A stretch of 64,000 nt of DNA from Aphanomyces cochlioides (Eukaryota > Oomycota > Saprolegniomycetes > Saprolegniales > Verrucalvaceae): positions 186,001-250,000 of the forward strand of contig JAHQRK010000019.1 of NCBI GenBank assembly GCA_019828595.1, given 5' to 3'. The stretch's first letter is position 1; the number at the start of each line of letters is the position of its first letter. Positions 42,848 to 54,400 of this stretch are shown here, piece after piece. The translations under genes and the position numbers were made by a program. The notes beneath the pieces were generated by a model. It was not told the DNA's origin and searched no databases. It saw nothing but the letters and a program-made list of their open reading frames with translations.

Positions 42848-44224
42848 CCAAGATCGACAAAATCAAAAAGTGAGCCAGTGTGGTATCCCATTCACACAAC
42901 CACATGTCTCACATTCCGCTCCATGCTTGTACAATGTGGAACGTTCGAAAACGAGCAGATAGTCTGTAGCCACCCAGCAAGAAGTTAGAACTCATACGGA
43001 GCGCTTTGTGCACTAGCAACTGCCATTGTTCGACACAGTCTTCTACCTCTTGCACAGAATCATCCCAAAGTGGGGTTTTATCCAAATTCTATTTTTGTCA
43101 TGAATTTCAAGTTTGAATTGACAACCATGAAAATGGACACAAGAAGATTAACATCAACGGAGGAAAGTCGAAAAAAAACGAACGGGAGATGAGGATGGTC
43201 AAGAGCTAAGCCGAATACGACTGTGATTCGTTGTTTGGAGTGTCAAACTATCATTCAATCTTCCTTGCTTCAATCCACGACGAGCTATTACATGGGATCT
43301 GTGTGGGAACGTCCACAATTCGGTACATGACGTCGTCGAACGACGACCGATTGAAGCCAAGTTTTCACGATCGGGCAAGATCCAACGGATGGCACACAAG
43401 CCACCACATATAACACCCGGACATGCTTTCCTCAACTGCACAAAAATGAGCAAGTTTGACAAGGAGATGCGTGGAATAGCCCTCACGAAAGATTTGAAAT
43501 ATTCGCGGCATATGGCTCGAATCGAATATATACAGGTGTGTCACTCGAAGCCTTTAAGATTTGATCCAGCCGCTCGCCATCACTTCGACCCAACCTAGTC
43601 ATTTTCCATACATCAAGAGATATCATCAGAGGTTGCATACATGACTGCCCAGAGGTGTATGTTAGTTTCGCCTCCATCGTCCATTTCTATGGGCGAATCA
43701 TCCACCCCAACGACAATCATGCCTTGCGCCCCCAATTGCTCGATCACTCTGTTGCCATATTTCGTTAGAGGACGACATGGATGCTTCTCACTTGGCTTTT
43801 TGTGCAATGGAGCAACTGCCTTGCTGTACGACAACAACAGATCCTTTGCCTCGGACTTGGAGATCGTCGCGATGACACGCAGTCCGAAAAGGTGTAGACA
43901 GCACCATTCGATACGGATGGCGCTGGCGCACTTTGTGACCAAGCATTCCAGGAACATAGGTAAATTTTGTAATTGTAGGAGTTGGGATTGCATGCCAAAG
44001 AACCATTTCTCCATCGACGTTCTTAAGTTCATCTCGTGATAGATGGTTTATCTTCTCTTCATTGTTGATACGCATCCATGTTCCAGCTAAGACGAAGATT
44101 ATAATCTTCACATCATCCTTTGTTCAATCTTACCACCCTGTTCATGCTGCAGCACACCTAAGAGTACATCTCCTTCATCTTTAGCCAGCCTAGGGACAAC
44201 ATGAGACCTTCAAAGTCTAATGAT
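42848..44224. other. Degenerate region, possible START-like remnant
   Basis: Minus-strand frames at 43613-44032 (139 residues, '...MIVVGVDDSPIEMDDGGETN') and nearby frames overlap and interrupt each other. Near 43340 the minus strand could encode 'SSFDDVMYR', which resembles a motif I associate with oomycete START-like proteins (recalled, not checked). Stops and frame changes prevent a gene call. Confidence 0.25.
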
Positions 44225-47200
44225 TTACATTGCGACGGGGATGTCGACTTTGGCCACATTAGGCATCTTAGATGGAAATACGCCTATGACATAGTGAATG
44301 GATTTTAATGTCGATAAGGGGGACGAACCAGGTCCAGCGACGTTATTGACCAGCAGGAGTCCACCTCGTCCAGCCTGTTCCACGTACTGAGCTTTTTCAG
44401 TGAATGGGCAAACGCCGCGCAGTGCAACAAACATTACATTCGGTTCGTTCCCAGCATCTATTGGCATACAACCTGATGGTGGATCAGCAGCAACAAGGGC
44501 AAATTCGGTGGTTGGAGCCACAAGTGGCTTACTCCACGGCGCAAAATCCAGCGGCAGGATCCAATCTTTCAATATAGCTGGCTTACTGATCATCAGCACA
44601 TATTCAAAACTTTCTTCAGTCTCGTTGGAGGGATTGGCATCAACGCCAGTTCGAAAGATCAACCGCTTTGGGAACCCTGTTTGAGAATATACACTTGCGA
44701 TTTTGGACGGACCGATAGTCGACGTATTTTTCTCGTTGATTGCTATGAGCTGATCCATTGGTTTCACCACTGAAAAAGGACAAATCGATTCGACTTTATC
44801 CACCACCGTGGCAGACTTTTCGGTTCGATTCCAAATGATTCCAATTGGACCCGGCTCTGGTACTGTTACTTCGTAGTTGACGCGCAGTCCCCGCAAGCGG
44901 CTTTCTCTCACAGTGTCGTGGGAAACAAGCTGCCACTCTTGAGTTCGTGCACTTTCATGATCCAATTGATCCTGGGATGTTTGAAAATGAGTTTGAGGTG
45001 GAGTGGTCTCTTCGGCAATGACAACTTGGGCTGCCTCTCTTTCGATCGCCTTTTCAATGCAATACAGGACAAGCGTGCGTGGTGCAGGTGCAGACTTGTA
45101 CTGGACCAACGCCTCTCGAGGCGCTAGTGTTGCTACATCGATGCCATTGATAAGAATGAGATGGTCCCCTGGGGCGATGACTTGGAGCTTGGCTGCGGGG
45201 GATGCTGGCTCCAAAGCATGAACTATTGTGCGCTCAGTTGTGGCTAGGTCCCAGTAGATGCCAACTGGAGTGCTCATTTCAGGGAACACCACCTCGTACC
45301 AAAATGCGACTCCTTTTTCATTTGATAAATCTTGAATATGCAAACCCAGAATTACCATTTTCTCGAAGGCGAGGAATGTCAGAATATGATGCCAATGGAA
45401 ATGAATGCAAAGGTTGTGAAACACTTTCGTTGATTTTGGGTATCTCAGGTGTCGTTATGGTTGGTGGCGGAGGTGGGTTGACTTCCACTAAAGAAACCCA
45501 GAACCGCAGAGTTTTTGGCCACGTTGATGCCATGAAGATGGGTAAGACAGCATGAGGTCCTACGCCGCTTAAGCGTCATTCAAGTCAGATAGATTTACCA
45601 AGAAGTGTTACATTGACGCCATTGATAGCGATCAACTGGTCATTCGGTTCGACGAGACCTGTGGCGGCGGCAGGGGAGTGGGAATCAACTGATTCGACCA
45701 CGGTTTGATCTGATAGATTAGGATTCCAATCGATACCAAGGCGGGTTTTTGATTTAAAGACAACATCGTACGCGAAACCACCTCGTTTGCGATCTTGGGG
45801 GTGCAAAAGCAAAGCAGTAGCATTGTCAACCGCCGGGTCAGGGTCCTCGGATGAAGAATGCGATGGCTCAAGAGTTGCTGGCGATTCGCTTGGTGAGTTT
45901 GAGGCTGTGCAACTTGAATTCACTTCATCTTCCGTCGCGGGAAGATACGTGACCTCTGCTCTGGTAAAATTAACAGATTTTGTATAAACATCGTTTGCTG
46001 TTGTACTTTCGGCAGATGGAGGATAGACATTGGCAGCACCTTCAGCAGAAGTGTCCACAATCGAATCATCGTCTTTGGACGAATTCGATTGTTCATAACT
46101 CGCTGGTGAGTCGCTTGGCAAATCTGAGGCTGTACAAATAGATTCGGGTACGTCATCCTCCACGGTTGGAAGATGGATGACTTCAGTTTTCTTGAGATCG
46201 ACAAAGAGTTTTGCTGTATGGACATCGCGTGTTTTTCTACTTTCCTCACCTGAAAGATTGCCGTCGATCATGGCAGTACTTTCCAGAGTTGAGAAGATAG
46301 GAAATGAGGTAGATTCGAACAGTTTCTGACTCGAGGACTTGTTTGACGTGACCTCGTGAACTTGCTTGAATGCAGTCTGTCGTGTTTCTGTTGTGATCTC
46401 AAATGTAAGCATAGATGGTGAGAGGATTTCAGCCGTGACAAAACCTCGCAATCGATTTGAGGCCGTCTCATTGCTGCTCTCCACTAGAGTCAGCATGGCT
46501 ATTGTGCCTGGTTTGTTGTCGAGGATGGCATCCAATGACTGCAATTGAATTGGCCAGCCATCCACTGCAATTAAGCGATCCGCTGCTGCAATATCAAGTT
46601 CGGTCTTCTGAGATGCAGGTACAGTGTCAATAGACAAAACTCGAAGTTGAACACCAGCACCGGCAACGTATACAGCCTCGACACGACAATCTCGATCCAC
46701 TAGAGTGTCGAATGCTATCTTGAACTGAAGCTTGTTAGGATCTTTGTCAAAGTTGGAGTAGGGTGAGGTACTGTGATTCTTGTAAACTTGCTCTTGACGC
46801 TTTGTAGGCTCAAAAGTTATCCATTCGGGGGCCATAATGTCGAACTTCGCAAATCCACTCAAGATGCGCTCGTAACTCTGAGTTGCATCGTCGTCGTCGT
46901 CCGAAGAATCAAAGAGAGGTAAGACGAATGACGTTCCAGTCGGAGCTTCCGCGACTTGCTCAAATGTTGTCAGTGTAATTGGATATGAATCGACTGCAAC
47001 GAGTCGATCAGATGGTGCGACGTCAAAGGAAAGTGCGAATGAGTCAGCAGACGGGGCTGTTCGCGAGCAAGTGCTGTTGATAACATGCTGGACGCAGAGA
47101 TGGACAATTGAAGAGTTGATGAGCTCTGCTGTCATTGCATATTCGTGTAGATGGAATGGGACCTCAAAGTACCGATTGGACGTCGAGAGAGAGAGCAAGA

Positions 47201-47228
47201 AGAGCACAGCCGCGAGGATGGCGCGCAT
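44225..47228 (-). CDS. Secreted protein with five PDZ-like repeats and a PA domain
   Basis: Three exons (47228-45599, 45559-45356, 45312-44225), introns of 39 and 43 bp, 973 residues. The signal peptide is 'MRAILAAVLFLLSLSTSNR'. PDZ-like units carry the 'DRLVAVDSYPI', 'DRLIAVDGWPI', 'DQLIAINGVNV', 'DHLILINGIDV' and 'DQLIAINEKNT' loops; units 3-5 are preceded by 'G(I/L)xW(D/N)'. An acidic Ser-rich linker (~350-480) contains a doubled segment ('HLPTVEDD...CTASDLPSDSPAS' and 'YLPATEDE...CTASNSPSESPAT'). The end is a protease-associated domain ('GVCPFTEKAQYVEQAGRGGLLLVNN'). No catalytic domain is present. It is probably an extracellular or endomembrane binding protein (inference). Confidence 0.8.
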
Positions 47229-47369
47229 GCCCGCCGAAGATATTCGTGGAATGTTTTAAACTGGCCAATGAGCGCTCTAAAATATTTTAATTGGACTAAA
47301 TTATACTATTTTGACCAGTAAAGTTTATTCAATTGTTTTTGTGATTTGTGGTTGGCCAAATTTATATTC

Positions 47370-47753
47370 ATGCTTGGGGTGATCTTTGCAGTCGCGAGCA
47401 TCACCTTAAAGGTAGTTCACACTGCTACTGTCGGCGCTCCTGCCGCAGCTCCGACGTTTCCATATCTTGTGGAGTGCTTTTGCAATACTACAGTCACCTC
47501 CCAAGTCACAGTTACAACGTCTGATGCATCCCAAAACACGCAGCTAACAACGTTGCAGCTCCCAAGTTGTCTCAACGATGTGTTTGCGACGACAGGAATT
47601 CGATGGTATCTCAACGGTCCCTTTGACCCTTCCATCACATATTGGCCAACGTCCGACCCAGTAGAGTACAATGGAGATCGCGCAGCTGTTCGACTGATTC
47701 GCCTTGGCTACCGATGCCAAAAAACGCCACTTGCCGACGCTTCCTTGCTGTAA
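47370..47753 (+). CDS. Small secreted protein, unknown
   Basis: 127 residues from ATG 47370; the upstream open codons lack ATG. The N-terminus 'MLGVIFAVASITLKVVHTA' is a signal peptide. The mature part is Thr-rich with four cysteines ('VECFCNTTVTSQV', 'LPSCLND', 'GYRCQKTP') and one sequon. Secretion is supported by sequence; the function is unknown. An apoplastic or effector-like role would be speculation. It converges with the HEATR3 gene, 25 bp away. Confidence 0.5.
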   Translation: MLGVIFAVASITLKVVHTATVGAPAAAPTFPYLVECFCNTTVTSQVTVTTSDASQNTQLTTLQLPSCLNDVFATTGIRWYLNGPFDPSITYWPTSDPVEYNGDRAAVRLIRLGYRCQKTPLADASLL

Positions 47754-47778
47754 CATCAAATCACAATAGACAAATGGA

Positions 47779-50279
47779 TTAACGTCGATGCTGCTTCTTG
47801 TACTTGATGAATCGCACCAAGTTGAGACGGGTTTCCTTAGCATGGGCAATCAATTCGCGGTCGAGGGTCTTTGCATCACTCTTGATCTATCAAAGTATAT
47901 AAACACAGGGTCAAGACGGTGGCCATCATACCTTGTTCTTCATTCCTGAGCTCACATGCTCGAGAGAAGTGAGAAAGTTCAATTCGAAGAAAACACTGTC
48001 GTATTGCTCGTCGGCGTACACGTCAAAGAGCGCGTTGAGCACTTCACACACTACTTGGAGATCCGAGTCGCCCAACGCTTGGTACAAGCATCCACCAAGA
48101 ACCTGCTTGGTGTTAGAGAAGCTTCGAATTCAGCTCAGTACCTTGTTTTCTGACAACGCATGAGGCTTCTTGCCGAGGGTACCGAGCAAGCGAATGGCAT
48201 TTGTTCGAGCTTCCACGGACGGCGACGATTGAACACAAGACATGACGATACCCAAATGTTCGTTTGAGATGTTCTACATTGCCATGGTTTCAAGCTACAG
48301 TAGCGGCGATTGTCTTACCAAAGCAATTGAATCTTCGACAGATCGAAGCACTAATGCTCCCAACGCAGCCATTCTAGTTCACAAGGTAAGATGTATTGAG
48401 GCAGAGAGAAGCGACATACACTGCAGCATCCACATCACCAGCTTTTTCGCGCTCTGCTGGAAAGAGCTCGGTTGGCGCTGTGACTGTCTTGGCGTTAGCC
48501 AAGAGTGTCAACAACACATGGCTTGCTTGTGTCAAATCGAAAGCTCTGGTCAAATCTACTTTGAGATGAGCCGTCTACCATATTCGTTCCATGTCAAACC
48601 TTCCACCGAAACATTGGCAACCAAATTGGTAAAACAATTCACAGCTCGCTCACGAATCAAAGTGAAATCGTTGACTACATGTAGATGAGGTTGGGCTCAG
48701 AGCAGCTCAAATCGTTACCAACTGCAGGAGCTATGTTTGGTGGAATCGACACAATGCTTTGTACAATAGAGTAAATCTACGGCATTGTTCAGACGATATG
48801 AGCTTGTCGTTGTCAGGCTGATGTACATGAGGTAAAACGTTTTCAGCTCCAAAGATTTGACCTGGCACGGACACAGTGCGGCTAGCAGATGTAGCAGTTT
48901 GGTTGTGAGCGGCCTAGTGTTTTCTGTCAGTCAAAGGTGGAAATTGATTTGATACACTAACCTGTTCCATGCCATCTTCGTCGTCACTTGCCCATTCTTC
49001 GTCATCGTCTTCATCGACTAAAAGGCATCTTAATGACATTTACTAAATTTAGGTGTGCACCTGCATTAGCGAGGATGTTGGAGAGCAACTCCAAACCAAG
49101 TGTCAAGATGTGCACATTGTCATGCCAAGCGCGCACTGTGTGCACAGCTTTTTTAACTTTGGCTTCGTGCTCGCGTTCTTCAGCATCTTCTTCTCCGATC
49201 TACAGAAATTGTTAATACTTGCTAAATCTCTTCAGTACATACCACTTCGACAGTTCCATAATCTTCCAAAGAAAGCTGCCACTGGTTAGAAACAGTCTTT
49301 GCTTGCTCAACGACGCCAATCGAGTCGTAGGCGACGGCAGATTTCAACACAGGCAGGAGGAATGCCACGCTCTCAGGATTGTCCAGGACGTTGGGCAAGT
49401 TGATCGCGACCCCAATAGTAGTCAAACGAAGCTTCGTTGAGTTTTCGGGTGCCTGGAGAATTTGAAGGAGCGTCGGAGGGAACTCTTGAGGCAAGTTGCG
49501 GCTCAAGTCAGGGTTGTTGTCGCTCAGAACGAGAAGTAGCTTCATCACTTCAAGTTGCAAGGCTGGCTGCTTAAGACGCAGACACAAAAGCATGCAAGGC
49601 AGCAACGCTTGTCGTTGTGCTGTGATTTGCACCAATGCCATAGAGCAGCTTTCGCAAAGGTTGGTCAACAATGCGAAGACTTGCTCGAGGATTTGAATAG
49701 CATGCAGGTCCTTGTTTTGTGGTGTAACCAAAGTCGCTTCGGTGGCATATTCAGCTAGCAACTTAGCACATGGAGTCAAGATATCCTCAGACATCATGAA
49801 TTCGGACACATCCATGCCTCCAAATGCACTAATGTTGCTGCAAGACACAGGTTAAATTCGCCGAGTAATTTAACATACCGCAAGGCTCCAAGTGCATGCA
49901 GGCGGACTTGCTTGGATGGATCGACAACACGAGGCAAGAGTTTCTTCAACAATCCAGCATTCAGAAGCTTTTGGAGCATTTTCAATTTGTCTGGACTTGC
50001 ATCGCCGTCACCAGCAAAAAATGAGGCCAAAGCAACGCACGTGGCCTCACGAACGGAGCCTTGCAAGTTTGTCAACTGCATCATCTTCAAGTGAGAAAGA
50101 GTCAACGAGCTCGATAACTTTACCCCAGAGAGAAAGTCTTGAGGCTTCTTTTCAGAGGAATTTTCTTCCATATTTTCATCAACTTCCATGGCATCTTCGA
50201 TCTCTGCTTGCGACGGGCCTCCGGTCGGTGGAGCGACGTTTTTGTGGCTAATGTTGCGGCGCTTCTTGACTTTCCCCAT
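47779..50279 (-). CDS. HEATR3: HEATR3/Syo1-like symportin (ribosomal protein import)
   Basis: Escorts 5S RNP proteins (uL18/uL5) into the nucleus. Twelve exons: 50279-49879, 49837-49243, 49199-49061, 49017-48962, 48913-48795, 48756-48719, 48674-48600, 48555-48420, 48373-48319, 48273-48142, 48102-47932 and 47886-47779, 674 residues, close to animal HEATR3. Introns are 38-48 bp. The N-terminus 'MGKVKKRRN' is NLS-like. An acidic segment near 20-40 and another in the middle ('VDEDDDEEWASDDEDG') interrupt HEAT repeats ('VRLHALGALRNIS', 'RERAVNCFTNLVANV'). The family C-terminus 'KETRLNLVRFIKYKKQHRR' is intact. Confidence 0.85.
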
Positions 50280-51463
50280 CGGTCAATATAAAATGGCGGG
50301 TCCATCAACCAGCGAAAACCAGCCAATCACAAACCAGAAAATGAATAATGACTTTAATTGGTCAATTTAATTACATTATTGATTGGATATAATTATTGTG
50401 GTTTTAATAAAAAACTGGAGTCGTGCGGAATAAATTTTGACGCAAGCAAATTGACGCAACAATTGACGCATACAAATTTCAAGTGAAAACAAATTGAATG
50501 TTTCGAACATGTTTTCAAACATTTAAAACGTTTAAAATTACACTATTTAATGGTCACGATGGAAGGTCAATATAAGAAAATGTTTGCGTAAAAACAATAG
50601 TGTATGCGTCAATTAATTGAAACATTTTCAAAACATATAAAATTTTCAGTTTTGGACCCAAACGACAATAAACTATCCATTTTAATTATTGTTTTTCTTC
50701 TGATTGGATACATATCGTTTCAGTGATTTTGATTGGCTAAAATAGGTTGAAGTCTCTTCCATGAGACAAATTCATACCCATGACAACGATTGTGCTCACC
50801 GTGGTCGAGCTTGACCGTCATGCAACCGATTCATGCTTGAAAATAGAGTTTGTGGCACACCCACTCAATACTCTCCATGCGTTACGACAGAGACGTTTAT
50901 GCCACGCCGGCAGACAGTGATCACTGTTCCTGTAGTTTATGTTTTATAACCACCCGGTGTCATTGAGTCGCACGTGAGACTCACTCGAGACTGGACATGG
51001 AGAAACGGGCCGAAACTCACGCTAACGATCTACATGGCTCGTTTATCGGGCTTCGTGGAGAGATCATTCTGCCTGGATCTGTCGGCGGTCCGGACACAAT
51101 TCGCAATCGTTCGTCCCCATTTCAAGTCCTTCAGGATCAATCTCATACAAACTTTAAGTAAAATCGATCTAGAAATCGAGCGACACCAGCAAGGAGGAAC
51201 GAAACGACTAACTGATGGCACACGTCATGCCAATTGTTTACAAATTCCAAGTATATACATCTGTGTCGTAGAAAGTCCATCTTGCCTCTATATAAAATCA
51301 CTAATCATATTATCTTGATCAAAGTATACTGTTCAGTCTATTCTTTCATTGGAACAAGATTTTATTTTCGTCGGCGTAGGACACTCGAAAATTTGCGCGC
51401 AAGTCCAGACACGATTCGCATCCGCGCGCAAGTTGCTTTGTCTGTCATTCTTCAATTCACATC
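50280..51463. other. Divergent promoter spacer between HEATR3 and ABCA genes
   Basis: Non-coding and AT-rich. It contains GATTGGCTAAAAT (50731-50743), ATTGGTCAATTTAATT close to the HEATR3 start, and a cluster of TTGACGCA motifs (about 50437, 50451, 50463, and inverted near 50602). Confidence 0.55.
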
Positions 51464-54400
51464 ATGTCAAGCTATGCAACAACTGTAAGCACGCAGCTTG
51501 AGACGTGCTTTCAGTCAGGCTTGACGAGAGATCCCACGTATTATTCGTGTGTTCTTCAGTCGGGCCTTTTTCAGACCTCATCGTCCACCTCGACATGTCA
51601 GCTTCAATGTCAAGATATCACGTCCCCCACATCTGAATGTTGTGCTTCATACGACAAGCTTGCCAAGTGCAATGCGACTGTAGCGAATGCCCAGTGCAAA
51701 GCGGTGCTCGAGGACAATCTATCGAAGTTTATGAAATGTCAGGCGTCGCTTCCAGCATCTACGATCGGGCTTATCGTACTCGGTGGTATTATCCTTGTTG
51801 TATTGATTACCATCCTTATTCTTGTCAATATTGGAAAGCGCAATATTGTTCAAGGTGTATACAACAAGTGGACAATTTTCCTTCGATCGACTCGGCAGCT
51901 ACGAATACTCGTTTGGAAAAACTTAATTTTGGTGAAGAACCATCCAGTTCGACTCATCGTGGAGCTTCTCCTTCCCCTATTGCTTGCAAGTCCACTCGTA
52001 GTTCTTGCAAATTTGGATGCCATGACGGGTAAAGACGAAGAGACCAGCACCTCGAGTGCATCACTTTCCACTTTCAACCTCACCACAACAAGTCTTACGA
52101 CAATTTCTCGTCTGGTAACTTCTTGTACCTCGGCATTGGAAACAACATTTACTGGTGGAAGTCTATCGGATACCATGACGTCTTTCTACACAAGTGGACA
52201 ACCAGTATTTGGTATGTTTTTTGTCTTGAGCTTCCTACGAATTGTACCATCTGTGACATCCCGCATGGTCATCGAGAAAGAGACCCGAATCGCTGAAGGA
52301 ATGCGCATGATGGGTATGAAAGAGGGGCCATTGCTTCTCTCGTGGTTCCTCACTGGAATGATTACGTATACGCCATTGGCAATCGCAATTGCAGTTGAGC
52401 TGAAAATTGGCAACGTGTTTCCAATGGCTGATCTTGTTACACTGTTTTTCTTCTTTTGGACATTTTTGCTGGCAATCGTAAGCTTTAGCAATCTTGTTGC
52501 CGTGTTTTTCAACAAATCGAAGACTGCGGCTATCGCATCAGTACTGGTTTGGGTGGCAGCATACCTTCCCTTTTACGCTGTTCAAGACAAGTCTAAACAA
52601 CACAAATATTTTGCAGCCTTGTCTGCGCCAACCGCATTTGCTTTGGGTACGCTATCAACCTCCTTGTTAAACTGAGATTTCATGCAGGCATCAATTATTT
52701 GGTTGAAGACGCCCAACGTGGCACTGGGGCATATTATGTCTTGGCATCACAAGACACTCCTGTATCCTCACTGAAGGTGGGTGCCATGGCGTGGCTCCTG
52801 GTTGCCGATTCTATCATCATGCTTGCGCTTGGGTGGTACTTTCAGCAGATCGTGCCACAAGAATATGGTGTACAGAAGCCGTGGAATTTTCTTTTCACTC
52901 GCGAATATTGGTGGCCCCGTTCAAGTTGGACACCAACTACGGAGCAAATTTCAATGTTGGAGGAGTCTCCAGTCTCAATACTAGGACAAGATGATTATTT
53001 TAAAGCCCATTCTACTCCAATGCGTGCCCATGCTGGAACGTCAGCCTCGGAAGACGACGAGCACCATGAGAATGTGTCTCACGTAGAGCCACCGTCTCAA
53101 ATGGAAAAGGTCAAACTCAGATCTGGAGACTGCATTCAAATCTCTGGTCTTCGCAAAGTTTTTCCCACAGAAGACGGTGAAAAGGTTGCTGTCCATTGTC
53201 TTGATTTAACGATGTATGCCGGTCAAATTACTGCCCTCCTTGGTCACAATGGTGCAGGCAAAACAACTACTATATCTATGCTCACTGGATTGTATCCACC
53301 AACAAGCGGTACTGCCTATGTCTTCGGTAAGACACTTACTCAAGACATGGACGAACTCCGTGGCAGCATGGGGGTTTGCCCACAGCACGACGTTTTGTAT
53401 GACGAACTGACTGTGGAGCAGCATTTGCAGCTTTACGCAGCACTGAAGAATGTTGCACCGTCTGAAGTTGAAGCTCAGGTGACACACATGATTAATGAGG
53501 TTGGCCTCACCGAAAAGAGACACGTCTGGTCAAAGAAGCTCTCGGGTGGTCAGAAGCGCAAGCTCAGCGTGGCCATTGCCCTCATCGGACAGAGTCAAGT
53601 CGTATTTCTTGACGAGCCTACGTCTGGTATGGATCCATACTCTCGGCGGTTTACGTGGAATGTCTTGCAACAAAATCGGGCTGACCGTGTAATGGTCTTG
53701 ACTACGCATTTTATGGATGAAGCTGACCTCCTGGGTGACCGGATTGCCATCATGTCGGACGGACGTCTTGTGTGTGCTGGTAGTTCTCTATTTTTGAAGA
53801 ACCTCTATGGGACTGGGTACAACCTCACAATTGTTCGTGGCGAACACTGCGACCCAGCTCAGGTGGTTCGCCTTGTGCAGCGCTATGTCCCAAATGCCGG
53901 AGTGCTAAGTATGGTTGGATCAGAGCTCGTAGTGCAACTCTCATCACAATCCAGCGGAAAGTTCCCCGCGCTTCTTGAAGCACTCGATGCCAATTTGAAT
54001 TCGATGCATATTTTGGAGTACGGCATATCAGTCACGACGCTTGAAGAAGTGTTTCTCCACATTGCCCACAAGAAGCTACCTCGTCAAGAATCAGAAGCCA
54101 TACATGCATGGCGACAGAGCCGTGTCAGCCGCAAACCCCTTCCACCACAACCACAGGACATGCGAGATGTGTCATACGGTGCTCAATATGTCGCTCTCTT
54201 GCAAAAACGGTGCAACTCCTTTTCTATCTGTTCAATTTCCTAATGACTTCTCTAGATTTCGTTGCACGAAACGTGATAAGAAGGGTTGGATCTTTATGAT
54301 AGTCATTCCAGTGGCCTTTTTGATTGTCCTGGCCGTGCTGCCGTCGATCAATGTCGCGTCATACTTACCAGCTTACAAGTCAGGAACGACATCTGACCTT

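Noticed and set aside
42485..42988. 167-codon plus-strand frame opposite zinc-finger gene 3
   Set aside because: Antisense shadow of the repeat block.
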